Counted from the stretch's first letter, positions 1-10,337 are shown. The stretch is 64,000 nt of DNA from Streptomyces sp. NA04227 (GCF_013364195.1 NZ_CP054918.1:496001-560000); one strand, 5' to 3'. Notes: generated by a model from the letters alone, not told the origin. Translations and numbers: made by a program.

Positions 1-1
1 C

Positions 2-2578
2 GTGGCGCTGCTCTCCGGGGCCGCGCTCGTCCTCGCCCCCAAGGACGAGTTGCTGCCGGGCGAGCCGCTGGCCCGGACCCTGGAGCGGTTCGGGGTGACC
101 CATGTGACGCTGCCGCCCTCGGCGCTCGCCACGATGCAACCGGCCCAGCTGCCGCCCGCCATGACCCTGATCACCGCGGGCGAGGCCCTCCCGGCCGAGC
201 TGGCCGCGGTCTTCGCACCGGGCCGTCGCATGATCAACGCCTACGGCCCGACCGAGACGACGGTCTGCGCCACCATGAGTGAGCCGCTGTCCGGCAGCGG
301 TACGCCCTCGATCGGGCGGCCCATCACCGGCGCCCGGGTGCGGGTGCTCGACGAGTGGCTGCGGCCCGTACCGGTGGGCGTGCAGGGCGAGTTGTACGTC
401 GCGGGCGCGGGTGTGGCACTCGGCTATCTGCACCGGCCCGAGCTGACCGCACAGCGTTTCGTGCCGGACCCGTTCGGGGCACCGGACGCGCGCATGTACC
501 GCACCGGCGACCTGGTCCGCTGGCGCGCGGACGGACAGCTCGACTACCTCGGCCGGATCGACGACCAGGTCAAGATCCGCGGCTTCCGTATCGAGCCCGG
601 CGAGATCGAGGCCGCGGTCCTCGCCCACCCGGGCGTCGCGCAGGCGGCGGTGACGGTCCGCGAGGACCGGCCCGGCGACAAGCGCCTGGTCGCGTACATG
701 GTGCCCCGCGAGGGCACCACCACCGCCGACGTCCGCGCCGCCCTCACCGAGCGGCTGCCCGCCCATATGGTGCCCTCCGCCCTGGTCTCGCTCACCGCTC
801 TGCCGCTCACCCCGAACGGCAAGATCGACCGCAAGGCGCTGCCCGCGCCGGAGGTGTCGCGCGGCGACCTGGACGAGCCGTACACCGCCCCCCGGGACGA
901 GACGGAACGCTCCCTGGCCGAGATCTGGCAGCGCCTGCTCGGCGTCGCCCAGGTCGGCGTGCACGACAACTTCTTCCACCTGGGCGGCCATTCACTGCTT
1001 GCCACCCAGCTCACGGCGCAGATCGGGGCGGCGCACGGCATACGGGTCCCGGTACGGGAGCTGTTCGACCATCCGACCGTGGCGGCGCTCGCGGCGCGCG
1101 TCACGGCGCGGCTGGCCGAGGGCGGCGAGTCCCACGAGGTCATCCCGGCGGCGGACCGCTCCGCGGGCATCGCCCTGTCGTTCTCGCAGGACGATCTGCT
1201 GCTGCGGCTGCCGATGGACTCCGGCGACCCGTTCCACAACGTCCTGGTCGCCCTCGAACTCACCGGCGCACTGGACGAGTCGGCCCTGCACCGCGCCCTG
1301 GAACGGATCGCGGCGCGGCACGAGGCGCTGCGCACCCGGATCACCGAGCAGGACGGACGCCATCTCCAGCACGTCGTCGAGGAAGCCGCCTGGCCGCTGG
1401 AGACGGTGGACCTGAAGGACCTCGACGAGAAGGCCCGGACCGCCGAACTGGCCTCCCGGCTGGGCGCGTTGGAGAAGTACTCCTTCCGTATCGACGCGGA
1501 GCCGATGATGCGCGCCGCCCTGCTGCGGATGGCACCGAAGCGCACCGTCCTCGCCGTCCTCGTGCACCACCTGGTCACCGACAACTGGTCCTACGGCCTG
1601 CTCTTCGAGGAACTGCGGGAGCTGTACGCCGCGGAGGTCCAGGGCCGCCCGGCCGAACTGCCCGAACTACCCGTGCAGTACCCGGACTTCGCGGCCTGGC
1701 AGAAGCGGCAGCTCGCGGACGGCGCCCTGGACGGGCAGCTCGACCACTGGCGGGAGCGGCTGCGCGACCTGCCGCCGACGGTGGCCCTCAAGGCGCCCGA
1801 GGATCCGGCCGCGGCCCGGGCCGAAGGGTCCACCGCGGGCTTCCGGATCGACGCCACGACCGCCGCCGCGCTGTCCGCGCTCGCCCAACGCGAGGGCGCC
1901 ACGCTGTACATGGTCCTGATGGCGGCGTTCGACGTCCTGCTCTCCGCCTCCTCGCAGCGGGTCGTCGACAGCACGACCGGGCAGCCCGCGTTCGCCGACG
2001 ACATCGTGGTGTCGCTGCCCTCCGCGGGCCGCGAACACCCCGCGACGGAACACCTGATCGGCTTCTTCGTCGGACACCTGCTGGTCCGCACGGACCTCTC
2101 CGGCGACCCGTCGTTCACCGAACTGGTCGGCCGGGTACGGGCGGAGACACTCGGCGCCTACGCCCACCAGGGCGTGCCGCTGTGGGCGTACGACTGGGCA
2201 CGGCGGGACGGGCACGACCCCTTCCGGGTCTCCTTCAACCTGCTCAACGCCACGGTTCCACAAGTGCGGTTGCACGGTCTGCGGGCGGCGCCTCTGGACC
2301 TGTCGCTCGGCGACGACTACGTCTTCTCCGAGGTGGTGGTCAACATGGACGCCTCCGCGGTCGACCTCGCCCTCATCATGCGTGAGGACGCCGACGGCGG
2401 GCTGCGCGGCATGTGGCTGTACTCCACCGAGCAGTTCGACCCGCGTGCGCTCGCGGCCCTGATGGACCGCTGGACCCCCCTGCTCGCCACGATCGCCGCC
2501 GATCCCGGGCGGGGCGTCGACGCCCTGCGCACGGAGTCGCTCGCGGCGCCGGACCCGACCGCCGGGGGTACGTCATGA
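2..2578 (+). CDS. Nonribosomal peptide synthetase, C-terminal part (A-PCP-C); 5' end outside window
   Basis: The reading frame is open to the left edge, so the true start and earlier modules are outside. The visible part begins inside an adenylation domain: A5 NAYGPTE, A7 YRTGDL, A8 in [20 protein letters not shown] and A10 NGKIDRKAL (about residues 1-280). A peptidyl carrier follows (LGGHSLL, phosphopantetheine Ser331), then a condensation domain (about 385-830). Its catalytic motif is HHLVTDN (His522-Asn528), with Asn where HHxxxDG has Gly. Pocket residues alignable by eye to the GrsA code are T, I, A, A, V, C, which resembles pockets for aromatic residues; this is weak, because the first three positions are missing. 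The protein ends in a condensation domain with no thioesterase, so the peptide is probably passed to another acceptor or released by partners. The stop overlaps the next gene by ATGA, which indicates translational coupling. Confidence 0.95.
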   Translation: MALLSGAALVLAPKDELLPGEPLARTLERFGVTHVTLPPSALATMQPAQLPPAMTLITAGEALPAELAAVFAPGRRMINAYGPTETTVCATMSEPLSGSGTPSIGRPITGARVRVLDEWLRPVPVGVQGELYVAGAGVALGYLHRPELTAQRFVPDPFGAPDARMYRTGDLVRWRADGQLDYLGRIDDQVKIRGFRIEPGEIEAAVLAHPGVAQAAVTVREDRPGDKRLVAYMVPREGTTTADVRAALTERLPAHMVPSALVSLTALPLTPNGKIDRKALPAPEVSRGDLDEPYTAPRDETERSLAEIWQRLLGVAQVGVHDNFFHLGGHSLLATQLTAQIGAAHGIRVPVRELFDHPTVAALAARVTARLAEGGESHEVIPAADRSAGIALSFSQDDLLLRLPMDSGDPFHNVLVALELTGALDESALHRALERIAARHEALRTRITEQDGRHLQHVVEEAAWPLETVDLKDLDEKARTAELASRLGALEKYSFRIDAEPMMRAALLRMAPKRTVLAVLVHHLVTDNWSYGLLFEELRELYAAEVQGRPAELPELPVQYPDFAAWQKRQLADGALDGQLDHWRERLRDLPPTVALKAPEDPAAARAEGSTAGFRIDATTAAALSALAQREGATLYMVLMAAFDVLLSASSQRVVDSTTGQPAFADDIVVSLPSAGREHPATEHLIGFFVGHLLVRTDLSGDPSFTELVGRVRAETLGAYAHQGVPLWAYDWARRDGHDPFRVSFNLLNATVPQVRLHGLRAAPLDLSLGDDYVFSEVVVNMDASAVDLALIMREDADGGLRGMWLYSTEQFDPRALAALMDRWTPLLATIAADPGRGVDALRTESLAAPDPTAGGTS

Positions 2579-3378
2579 CCCGTGCGGTGGCGGCGATCCG
2601 GGCCGCCGAGGTGGGCACGGACGACACGTTCCGGCTCTTCTGCTTCCCGTACGCGGGTGGGAACGCCACGGCGTACCGCACGCTCAGGGAGGCGGCGGGG
2701 CCCGGCCTGACCGTGTGCCCGGTGGAACTGCCGGGCCGCGGCAGGCGCCGGGCCGAGGAGCCGCTGAACCTGATGCGGCCCCTGGTCCGCAGGCTCGCCG
2801 ACGATCTGGCGGCGGACCTGGACCGGCCGTTCGCGTTCTTCGGGCACAGTCTGGGCGGGCTGATCGCCTTCGAACTCGCCCGCGAGCTGCGCGACCGTGG
2901 CGCCCCCGTGCCAGAGCAGCTGTTCCTGTCGGCGATCGCCCCGCCGCAGACCGACCGGGGCCCCGCGCACACGCACACCGCCGACGACGCGCAGATCAAG
3001 GAGCGGCTGCGGGCACTGGGCGGCACTCCGCCCGAACTCCTCGCGGACGCCCGGATGATGGCGCTCGTCCTGCCGGTCGTGCGGGCCGACCACTCGGTGC
3101 TCGAACGCTACGAGTACCGCGAACTCCCCCCGCTGGACATGCCGTTCACGCTGATCGCGGCCACCGACGACCCGGTGGCACCGCCCGCCGAACTCGGCGG
3201 CTGGCGACGGCACTCGGCGCGGGGAACCCGGCAACGCCTCTTCTCGGGCGGCCACTTCTTCCTCGACCGGTCGGCGGCCGAGGTGATGCGGACGGTCGAG
3301 CACAGTCTGGGGCTTCTGCGGCGGACACACGCCGCGGCGGGCCCGTCGTACACGACAAGCCGAATGAGTCAGGAGTGA
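2575..3378 (+). CDS. Type II (external) thioesterase of NRPS/PKS
   Basis: This is a 267-residue alpha/beta hydrolase of the GrsT/RifR type. Such enzymes hydrolyse misprimed or stalled acyl groups from carrier-protein phosphopantetheine arms. It has the family's opening FCFPYAGG, the nucleophile elbow GHSLGG with Ser92, and the late His in GGHFFLD. Length is normal for the family. The ATG overlaps the NRPS stop (ATGA), so it is very likely co-translated with the synthetase. The NRPS lacks an in-cis thioesterase, so this enzyme might also take part in release, but the sequence alone cannot show that. Confidence 0.93.
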   Translation: MTRAVAAIRAAEVGTDDTFRLFCFPYAGGNATAYRTLREAAGPGLTVCPVELPGRGRRRAEEPLNLMRPLVRRLADDLAADLDRPFAFFGHSLGGLIAFELARELRDRGAPVPEQLFLSAIAPPQTDRGPAHTHTADDAQIKERLRALGGTPPELLADARMMALVLPVVRADHSVLERYEYRELPPLDMPFTLIAATDDPVAPPAELGGWRRHSARGTRQRLFSGGHFFLDRSAAEVMRTVEHSLGLLRRTHAAAGPSYTTSRMSQE

Positions 3379-3836
3379 TGACCGTGCAAGCCACCGAAGA
3401 CGTCACCAGCGGGATCGGGCTGCTGCGCATCGACCACGTCGGCATGGCGGTGCCCGACCTCGACGAGGCGATCGGCTTCTACGAGCGTGTGTTCGGCATG
3501 CGCTGCACGCACGTGGAGGAGAACGAGGAACAGGGCGTGCGCGAGGCCATGATGGCGGTCGGCCCCGACGACAACGGCAGCCGCATCCAGCTCCTCGCGC
3601 CGCTCGCGCCCGGTTCGATGATCGCCCGGTTCCTCGACAAGAGCGGTCCCGGTGTCCAGCAGGTCGCGTACACGGTCAAGGACATCGACGCCGCCTGTGC
3701 CGAACTGCGCGCCCGGGGCCTGCGCCTGCTCTACAACACCCCGAAGCGGGGCACGGCCGGTTCCCGGGTCAACTTCGTCTTCCCCACCGACGCGGGCGGC
3801 GTGCTCCTGGAACTCGTCGAACCCGCCGGGATCTGA
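3378..3836 (+). CDS. VOC-family protein resembling methylmalonyl-CoA epimerase
   Basis: This 152-residue protein has two glyoxalase/VOC half-repeats. The overall pattern is that of methylmalonyl-CoA epimerase: RIDHVGMAVPDLDEAIGFY near the N-terminus, EEQGVREAM, SRIQLLAP, and LLELVEPAG at the end. Family metal ligands are His, Gln, His and Glu. The first His, the Gln (RIQLL) and the final Glu are present, but the usual HH pair is QQ (GVQQVAYTV), so a metal ligand is probably changed. The ATG overlaps the thioesterase stop by one base. An AGGAG at 3371-3375 is too close to that ATG but well spaced for an in-frame GTG at 3384, which may be the real start. The likely role is precursor epimerisation for the cluster; a different VOC reaction is possible. 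Confidence 0.8.
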   Translation: MTVQATEDVTSGIGLLRIDHVGMAVPDLDEAIGFYERVFGMRCTHVEENEEQGVREAMMAVGPDDNGSRIQLLAPLAPGSMIARFLDKSGPGVQQVAYTVKDIDAACAELRARGLRLLYNTPKRGTAGSRVNFVFPTDAGGVLLELVEPAGI

Positions 3837-3902
3837 CCCGATGCGGAACCCGATCCCACCGGCCCCCACCGGGCACACCCCCCACCGTACGGAAGGACGT
3901 TT

Positions 3903-4904
3903 ATGACCACGGCACCCGTGCTGTGCGGGCTGGGGACCTGGCTGCCCCCACGCGCCGTCAGCAACGAGGACCTCACCACGGAGCTCGACACCTCGGACGA
4001 GTGGATCCGCTCGCGCACCGGTATCGGTGTGCGGCACATCGCCGATCCCGGCACCGCCACCTCGGACCTCGCCGTCGAGGCCGGGCGGCGGGCGCTGAAG
4101 TCCGCCGGTGTCGAGAAAGTGGACGCCGTGGTCCTGGCGACCACCACCCCGGACCAGCCCTGCCCGGCGACCGCGCCCCTGGTGGCCGCGCAGCTCGGGC
4201 TTGGCCAGGTGCCCGCGTTCGACGTGGGCGCGGTGTGCACCGGTTTCCTGTACGCGACGACCGCGGCCAGCGGTCTGATCGCGCTCGGCTCGGCGCGCAC
4301 CGTCCTGGTGATCGGCTCCGACGTGTACTCGCGCATCCTCGACCCCACGGACCGCTCGACCCGGGTGATCTTCGGGGACGGGGCCGGGGCCGTGGTGCTG
4401 CGGGCGGGCGAGCCGGACGAGCCCGGTGCGCTCGGCCGGGCCCAGCTCGGCAGCGACGGCACCGGAGCCGATCTGGTGTCCATCCGCTCCGGCGGCTCGC
4501 GCGAGCCGCTGCGCGCGGAGAACGCCGCCGAGGCGGACCCGTACTTCCGGATGAACGGCAAGTCGGTGTTCCGCAACGCCGTCGAGCGGATGGCCGACAC
4601 CTCCCGTGCGGTCGCCCAGGAGGCGGGCTGGGCCGTCGACGACATCGATCACCTGGTGGCGCACCAGGCCAACCTGCGCATCCTGCGTGCGGTGGCCGAC
4701 CGCTTGAAGCTGCCTCACGAACGCTGCCCCGTCCATCTGGACCGGGTCGGCAACACCGCCGCGGCCTCGCTCCCGCTGGCCCTCGCCGACGCCGTCGAGT
4801 CGGGGCGGCTGCGCCCCGGGGACCGCACCGTCCTGACGGCATTCGGCGGCGGGCTCACCTGGGGCGCCTGTGCGCTGCGGTGGCCCGAGATCCATCCCTA
4901 CTAG
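3903..4904 (+). CDS. Beta-ketoacyl-ACP synthase III (FabH-like) of the biosynthetic cluster
   Basis: This 333-residue thiolase-fold enzyme is predicted to condense an acyl-CoA starter with a malonyl-type extender on ACP. The Cys-His-Asn triad is intact: Cys112 in GAVCTGF, His in VAHQANLRI and Asn in VGNTAAAS. The N-terminal SDEWIRSRTGI and the C-terminal FGGGLTWGA match FabH. The start ATG follows AAGGACG. The gene sits 66 bases after the epimerase-like gene and 83 before an ACP. It is most likely the cluster's own initiation ketosynthase rather than primary FabH, because no fabD or other core fatty-acid genes are adjacent. Confidence 0.92.
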   Translation: MTTAPVLCGLGTWLPPRAVSNEDLTTELDTSDEWIRSRTGIGVRHIADPGTATSDLAVEAGRRALKSAGVEKVDAVVLATTTPDQPCPATAPLVAAQLGLGQVPAFDVGAVCTGFLYATTAASGLIALGSARTVLVIGSDVYSRILDPTDRSTRVIFGDGAGAVVLRAGEPDEPGALGRAQLGSDGTGADLVSIRSGGSREPLRAENAAEADPYFRMNGKSVFRNAVERMADTSRAVAQEAGWAVDDIDHLVAHQANLRILRAVADRLKLPHERCPVHLDRVGNTAAASLPLALADAVESGRLRPGDRTVLTAFGGGLTWGACALRWPEIHPY

Positions 4905-4987
4905 AGCCAACCACCCACCGGACCACGCGTCCGCCGCACCACCGTCCCCAAGACCGCCACCCCCCTGTGATCCCTGAGGAGAACGAC

Positions 4988-5227
4988 ATGAGCAGCACGT
5001 ACGACCGTCTGGTGACCCTGCTGGCCGAGGGTTTCGGAATCGAGCCCGAGGAGGTCCAGCCCGAGACCACCTTCGCCGATCTGGACCTCGACTCGCTGGC
5101 CCTGGTCGAGCTCACCCTGGCCGCACAGGAGGAGTTCGGCATCTCCCTCGGCGACGAGGACCTGCACGCCACCAACTCGATGGCACAGACCGTGGACGTA
5201 CTGGAATCCAAGACGGTGGCCCTCTGA
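4988..5227 (+). CDS. Acyl carrier protein (discrete)
   Basis: This 79-residue acidic ACP carries the phosphopantetheine attachment motif LDLDSLALVEL, with Ser36 as the modified residue. The start is supported by GAGGAGA a few bases upstream. It lies between the KASIII and KASII genes and its stop overlaps the KASII start by one base, so the three form one expression unit. It probably carries the growing acyl chain made by the two ketosynthases, which may then be offered to the NRPS condensation domain. Confidence 0.93.
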   Translation: MSSTYDRLVTLLAEGFGIEPEEVQPETTFADLDLDSLALVELTLAAQEEFGISLGDEDLHATNSMAQTVDVLESKTVAL

Positions 5228-6468
5228 TGCCGCCGGCGGACATCCCACCATTCGAGGCGGCCATCACCGGCATCGGCATGGTGACCTCGGCCGGTATCGG
5301 CACCGAGACCTCCTGGGAGAACATCCGCGCCGCGGAGGGCACCGCCGCCGCGCGGCTGCCCGCCCTGGAGGGCATCCCGGCCGATGTCGCGTGCGGCATA
5401 CCGGACTTCGACGCCGCGAAGATCATCGGCCGCCGCAAGGCCTGGCGTCTGGACCGCAACGCCCAGCTCGCCCTGGCCTCGGCGGCCGAGGCGATCGCCG
5501 ACTCGGGTCTGGACTGGCAGTCCTGGGACGGGGCGCGCGTCGGCGTCATCATGGGCACCGGCGTCGGCGGCACCGCGACCTGGGAGAAGCAGGTCCAGGT
5601 CCGTCTCGAGAAGGGCCCCGAGAAGGTCTCGGCGATGCTGGTCCCGTCGCTGATCGTCAACATGACGTCGGGCCACATCGCCATGGAGTACGGGGCCCGC
5701 GGCCCGAACTTCGTGACCGCCTCGGCCTGCGCCTCCGGCACCTCGGCCCTCGGCGCGGCCCGTGATCTGCTGCGCAACGGCACCTGCGACATCGTGATCG
5801 CCGGTGGCGCCGAGGCGGCCCTGTCACCGACGCTCATCGCCGGTTTCGACCAGATGGGCACACTGTCCCGCCGCCGCGACGAACCGACCGCCGCCTCCCG
5901 GCCGTTCGACGTGGACCGGGACGGCTTCGTACCCGCCGAGGGTGCGGCCGTGCTCATCCTCGAACACCCGGAGCACGCCCGGGCCCGAGGTGCCCGTATC
6001 CGCGCGAACATCCGCGGCTACGGCGCCTCGGCCGACGCCTACAACGCGACAGCGCCGGACCCCGAGGGCGCCGGTGCGGAACTGGCCCTGCGGGCGGCGC
6101 TGCGCGACGCGGGCGTCACCCCGCAGGAGGTCGGCCACGTCAACGCCCATGGCACGTCGACCAAGCTGAACGACCTGACGGAGAGCAAGATGATCCGCCG
6201 GGTCCTCGGCGACCACCCTGCCGTCACCTCGGTGAAGGGGGTGACGGGCCATGCCCTCGGCGCGGCGGGGGCGATCGAGGCCGCGGTCACCGCGCTGACC
6301 CTGGAGTCGGGGCAGATCCCGCCGACCGCCAATCTCGAGAGCCTGGATCCCGAGATCGAACTGGACGTCGTCGCCAAGGCCCCGCGCACCGCGGGCGTCG
6401 AGGTGGCCGTCAGCAACTCGTTCGGGTTCGGCGGACAGAACGCGATTCTGCTCATGACCCGGGCGTGA
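5227..6468 (+). CDS. Beta-ketoacyl-ACP synthase II (FabF-like) of the biosynthetic cluster
   Basis: This 413-residue elongation ketosynthase has an intact Cys-His-His triad: Cys168 in TASACASG, His308 in NAHGTST and His342 in GHALGAAG. It ends with the usual SNSFGFGGQNA. It decarboxylates a malonyl-type extender and extends the acyl chain on the adjacent ACP. The start overlaps the ACP stop (TGATG). No ketoreductase, dehydratase or enoylreductase is encoded here, so reductive steps must come from outside the window or from primary metabolism. The gene is followed by a strong hairpin that appears to end the cluster transcript. Confidence 0.93.
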   Translation: MPPADIPPFEAAITGIGMVTSAGIGTETSWENIRAAEGTAAARLPALEGIPADVACGIPDFDAAKIIGRRKAWRLDRNAQLALASAAEAIADSGLDWQSWDGARVGVIMGTGVGGTATWEKQVQVRLEKGPEKVSAMLVPSLIVNMTSGHIAMEYGARGPNFVTASACASGTSALGAARDLLRNGTCDIVIAGGAEAALSPTLIAGFDQMGTLSRRRDEPTAASRPFDVDRDGFVPAEGAAVLILEHPEHARARGARIRANIRGYGASADAYNATAPDPEGAGAELALRAALRDAGVTPQEVGHVNAHGTSTKLNDLTESKMIRRVLGDHPAVTSVKGVTGHALGAAGAIEAAVTALTLESGQIPPTANLESLDPEIELDVVAKAPRTAGVEVAVSNSFGFGGQNAILLMTRA

Positions 6469-6492
6469 CATCCCGGCGGAGTGCCTTATCCG

Positions 6493-6524
6493 CGTCGGCC
6501 GGAGGGATTTCCCTCCGGCCGACG
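6493..6524 (+). terminator. Strong hairpin terminator after the biosynthetic cluster
   Basis: There is a perfect 14-bp inverted repeat (6493-6506 and 6511-6524) with a 4-base ATTT loop, 24 bases after the KASII stop. It has no long T tail, which is common for actinomycete terminators. It lies between convergent genes and could act on both strands. Confidence 0.8.
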
Positions 6525-6588
6525 CTGCGTTCGGGGCGGGGCGCTGCGGCGCGCGGGCCGGTACGGGTGCGGCGGCGTACCGGCCGCC

Positions 6589-7224
6589 TCAGCCCGTGAC
6601 GATTCCCATCACGAGGTTGATGGTGGTGGCCAGGATCCCGGCACCGAACACATAGGACAGCAGGCAGTGCCGCAGGGCCACGGCCCGGATCGTGGGACTG
6701 GAGACGTCGGTGTCGGAGACCTGGTAGGTCATGCCGAGGTTGTAACTGAAGTAGAGGAAGTCGCTGTAGCGCGGCGGGACTTCGGTGTTGAAGTCGATCC
6801 CCCTGCCCGGCGGCAGGTAGTACAGATACGCGTACCGGGTGGCGTACATCAGGTGGAGCGCCGCCCAGGCCATGAAGACTCCGCACAGCGCGGTGGCCGC
6901 CGCCGCGTGACTCAGCTCCGTGTCACCGGCGAGCAGCATCACGACGATGCCGACCAGACCGCATACGGCGGCCGAGACGACCACGAGTTCCTCCAGTACC
7001 GGCCGGAACTCCTCGCGGCGGATGTTGCGGTGCGTGCTCTCGGCGTCCATGGGCCACAGCACGAGCCATCCCGCCACCACGAAGAGCGTCTCGGCCGCGG
7101 CGATCCCGGCGAGAGCCCCCAGCGGCGCGCTGGTGCACAGCCCCACGACCGCGCCGGCCACCGCCCCGAGGAGCGCCGCCCCGACGAGCCGGGGAACGGC
7201 GTTGAGCACCGACCAGTGGTTCAT
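6589..7224 (-). CDS. DUF1345-type integral membrane protein
   Basis: This 211-residue protein has about five hydrophobic segments. It resembles the DUF1345 family, including the segment [25 protein letters not shown], given here by its key residues YSDFLYFS and GMTYQVSD. Its function is unknown. It is convergent to the KASII gene and divergent from the molybdoenzyme gene. It is not obviously part of the biosynthetic cluster, because it lies beyond the hairpin on the other strand. Confidence 0.82.
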   Translation of the reverse strand: MNHWSVLNAVPRLVGAALLGAVAGAVVGLCTSAPLGALAGIAAAETLFVVAGWLVLWPMDAESTHRNIRREEFRPVLEELVVVSAAVCGLVGIVVMLLAGDTELSHAAAATALCGVFMAWAALHLMYATRYAYLYYLPPGRGIDFNTEVPPRYSDFLYFSYNLGMTYQVSDTDVSSPTIRAVALRHCLLSYVFGAGILATTINLVMGIVTG

Positions 7225-7488
7225 GGAGCGCCCTCGGGGGTGATGCCGCGATGGCGGACGGTGGGTGGCGGGTGGCGAAGCACCTGACAGGAGCGGCGTC
7301 AGCGTAAGCGCGCGGGCGTCCCGTCGCAGCGCGGAGCGAGGGGCATGGGCCCAGGGTTCGGGCTCCGGGATCGTGCGCCGCACGTCGGCCCCGCGGTGGA
7401 CCGAATGGCAGGCCCGCACCGGCGGAAATACCCTGCCCGAAATGTCGTATCGCCGTCTCACGCCCGCACGGCGGAGGGGTTGAGAACC

Positions 7489-9810
7489 TTGAGCGCCACC
7501 ACTGACGAGCAGGAACCCGCAGAGCCGCGAGAACCGCGCGAGGACCCGGCCGCGCAGAAGGGCCCGGAGTTCCGCCCGTATCACCACCCGGCCGCCGGTT
7601 GGGGCGCGGCCAACAGCGTGACCCGGTTCCTGGTGCGGGAGGGCGCGCTGGTCGACGGCCCCCGGGCGATCATGCGGATGAACCACGAGAACACCGGCTT
7701 CGACTGCCCGGGCTGCGCCTGGCCGGACGACACCAAGGGCCTGCACCTGGACATCTGCGAGAACGGCATCAAGCACGTCACCTGGGAGATGACGCGCAAG
7801 CGGGTCGGACGCGAGTTCTTCGCCGCCCATTCGGTGACGGAACTGTCCGGGTGGAGCGACCACGACCTGGAGAACCAAGGCCGCCTGACCGAGCCGATGG
7901 TCTACGACCCCGGCTCGGACCACTATGTGCCGATCAGCTGGAAGGAAGCCTTCGCGCTGGTCGGCAGCGCCCTGCGCGAACTCGACAGCCCCGACCGTGC
8001 CGCGTTCTACACCTCGGGCCGCCTCGGCAACGAGGCCACCTTCCTCTACCAGCTGATGGCCCGCGAACTGGGCACGAACAACCTCCCCGACTGCTCCAAC
8101 ATGTGCCACGAGGCCAGCGGCCGCGCCCTCGAGGCCGCCCTCGGCACCGGCAAGGGCACCGTCGACCTCGAGGACTGGGAAACCGCCGACGCGCTCTTCA
8201 TCATCGGAGTCAACGCCGCCTCCAACGCGCCCCGGATGCTGACCGCCCTGACCGAGGCGTACCGGCGCGGCGCGCGGATCGTGCACATCAACCCGCTCGT
8301 CGAGGCCGCGGCCACCCGTGCCATCGTCCCGCACGACTTCCGGGACATGGCCTTCCTGCGGACGACCCCGACGAGCACCCTGAACCTCCAGGTGCGCATC
8401 GGCGGTGACATGGCCCTGCTACGCGGCATGGCCAAGGCGGTCATCGCACACTCGACGAGCGATCCCAAGGCCCTGGACCGGGAGTTCATCGATCGTCACA
8501 CGGCCGGATTCGCGGAGTACCGCGCGCTGTGCGAGGCCACACCGTGGGAGGAGATCGAGCGCCAGTCGGGGCTCTCCCGCGCCGACATCCTGGACGCGGC
8601 ACGCGTGTACGAGGAGGCCGACCGCAGCATCGTCAGCTGGTGCCTGGGCGTCACCCAGCACGAGCACGGCGTCGACACCGTACGGGAGATCGTCAACCTC
8701 CTGCTGCTCCGCGGCAATCTGGGCCGCGAGGGCGCGGGCCCCTCCCCGGTGCGCGGACACAGCAATGTGCAGGGCAACCGCACCTGCGGCATCGACCACC
8801 GTCCCGCCGCGGAGTTCCTGGACCGTCTCGCCGGGGTCTGCGGGATCGACCCGCCCCGTACGCACGGTCTGGACACGGTCGGCACCATCGAGGCGATGCA
8901 CCGCGGCGAGGTGAAGGTCTTTGTCGGCATGGGCGGCAACTTCGCCCTCGCGGCGCCCGATACGCCCGCCACGTACGCGGCGCTGCGCTCGTGCGACCTG
9001 ACGGTCCAGGTGAGCACCAAGCTGAACCGCAGCCATCTCGTCCACGGCCGCCGGGCCCTCATCCTGCCGTGCCTCGGCCGTACCGAGAAGGACCATCAGC
9101 GCAAGGGCGTCCAGAGCACCTCGGTCGAGGACTCGATGAGCATGGTCCACCTGTCGATCGGCATGAAGCGCCCCGCCTCGCCCCACCTGTTGTCGGAACC
9201 CGCGATCGTCGCGGGCATGGCACGCGCCGCCCTGCCCGACAGCACCACCCCCTGGCAGTGGTACATCGAGGACTACGACCGCATCCGCGACACCATGTCC
9301 CAAGTCCTGGACGGCTTCGAGGACTTCAACCGCCGCGTCCGTCTCCCTCTCGGCTTCCGCATCAAGCAACCGGCCCGCGAACTGGTCTTCCTCACCCCCA
9401 CCGGCCGCGCCGAGTTCTCCACCGCCACCCTGCCCGACGTCATCCCCGCCCCCGGCACCCTGGCGCTGGGCACCATGCGCTCGCACGACCAGTGGAACAC
9501 CACCATCTACTCCGACAACGACCGCTACCGCGGCATCAAGAACCTGCGCACCCTCGTCTTCATGAACCCCTCCGACATGCGCACCCACGGCATCGCCGAC
9601 CTGGCCCCCGTCGACATCACCAGCACCGCGAAGGACGGCACCCAACGCACCCTCAACGGCTACCTCGCCGTCCCGTACGACATCCCGCGCGGGTGCGCGG
9701 CCGGGTACATGCCGGAGATGAACGTGCTGTGCGCGCTGAGCGACTACAGCACGCAGAGCGATCAGCCGATCATGAAGCATGTACGGGTGCGGATCAGGCC
9801 TGCTTCGTGA
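7489..9810 (+). CDS. YdeP/FdhF-like molybdopterin oxidoreductase (formate dehydrogenase alpha-like)
   Basis: This 773-residue protein belongs to the molybdopterin-guanine-dinucleotide oxidoreductase superfamily, closest in pattern to the YdeP-type formate-dehydrogenase-like proteins. The N-terminus has a Cys pair ([11 protein letters not shown]). SNMCHEASG holds the Cys expected to coordinate molybdenum (Cys or Sec in FDH). [15 protein letters not shown] and the C-terminal dinucleotide-binding part ([15 protein letters not shown]) are typical of the family. I chose TTG 7489 because GGAGGGG lies 9 bases upstream. There is no adjacent fdhD, iron-sulfur or membrane subunit, so it probably acts as a single cytoplasmic subunit. 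Its physiological substrate is unknown. Confidence 0.88.
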   Translation: MSATTDEQEPAEPREPREDPAAQKGPEFRPYHHPAAGWGAANSVTRFLVREGALVDGPRAIMRMNHENTGFDCPGCAWPDDTKGLHLDICENGIKHVTWEMTRKRVGREFFAAHSVTELSGWSDHDLENQGRLTEPMVYDPGSDHYVPISWKEAFALVGSALRELDSPDRAAFYTSGRLGNEATFLYQLMARELGTNNLPDCSNMCHEASGRALEAALGTGKGTVDLEDWETADALFIIGVNAASNAPRMLTALTEAYRRGARIVHINPLVEAAATRAIVPHDFRDMAFLRTTPTSTLNLQVRIGGDMALLRGMAKAVIAHSTSDPKALDREFIDRHTAGFAEYRALCEATPWEEIERQSGLSRADILDAARVYEEADRSIVSWCLGVTQHEHGVDTVREIVNLLLLRGNLGREGAGPSPVRGHSNVQGNRTCGIDHRPAAEFLDRLAGVCGIDPPRTHGLDTVGTIEAMHRGEVKVFVGMGGNFALAAPDTPATYAALRSCDLTVQVSTKLNRSHLVHGRRALILPCLGRTEKDHQRKGVQSTSVEDSMSMVHLSIGMKRPASPHLLSEPAIVAGMARAALPDSTTPWQWYIEDYDRIRDTMSQVLDGFEDFNRRVRLPLGFRIKQPARELVFLTPTGRAEFSTATLPDVIPAPGTLALGTMRSHDQWNTTIYSDNDRYRGIKNLRTLVFMNPSDMRTHGIADLAPVDITSTAKDGTQRTLNGYLAVPYDIPRGCAAGYMPEMNVLCALSDYSTQSDQPIMKHVRVRIRPAS

Positions 9811-9822
9811 GATCTGTTTCGG

Positions 9823-10245
9823 TCACCCCAGGAAGCTCAGCCGCACCTGGCGCTCCCGATTGTCGACGTTCGTATCCACCAGGCACACCGACTGCCAAGT
9901 CCCCAACTGAAGCCGCCCGCCCAACACGGGCAGCGTGGCATGCGGCGGCACGATCGCCGGGAGTACGTGGTCCCGGCCGTGGCCCGCGCTGCCGTGGCGG
10001 TGCTGCCAGCGGTCGTCGGCGGGGAGCAGGGAGTGCAGGGCGGCGAGCAGGTCGTCGTCGCTGCCCGCGCCCGTTTCGATCAGGGCGATTCCGGCTGTGG
10101 CGTGCGGGACGAAGACGTTGAGCAGGCCGTCCCGGCCCTCGGCCGCGTCCGCGAGGAAGCGTTCGCACTCGGCCGTGATGTCCACGACGGACTCGCGGCC
10201 GCCCGTGGTGAGGTTCAGGACTTGGGAAGTGAAGGCATCGGACAT
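9823..10245 (-). CDS. YjbQ family protein (UPF0047, secondary thiamine-phosphate synthase-like)
   Basis: This 140-residue protein matches the YjbQ/UPF0047 family. NVFVPHATAGIAL and GHGRDHVLPAIVPP carry the conserved His residues, and LGTWQSVCLVDTN is also typical. Some members have weak thiamine-phosphate synthase activity; the main role is unclear. The gene is convergent with the molybdoenzyme (12 bases between stops) and divergent from the ankyrin protein. Confidence 0.9.
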   Translation of the reverse strand: MSDAFTSQVLNLTTGGRESVVDITAECERFLADAAEGRDGLLNVFVPHATAGIALIETGAGSDDDLLAALHSLLPADDRWQHRHGSAGHGRDHVLPAIVPPHATLPVLGGRLQLGTWQSVCLVDTNVDNRERQVRLSFLG

Positions 10246-10337
10246 GGGCCCATCCTCACGTACGGGGGTGGCGGCACGGCGGACCCGACGCGACGAGAGA
10301 GAAAGTCGGTGTCAGACCCCCCTGTCACGATCGGCGC

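Noticed and set aside
3369..4910. Minus-strand frame of 513 codons opposite the epimerase-like and KASIII genes
   Set aside because: It is antisense to two genes with catalytic residues in place. Its composition is typical of GC shadow frames.
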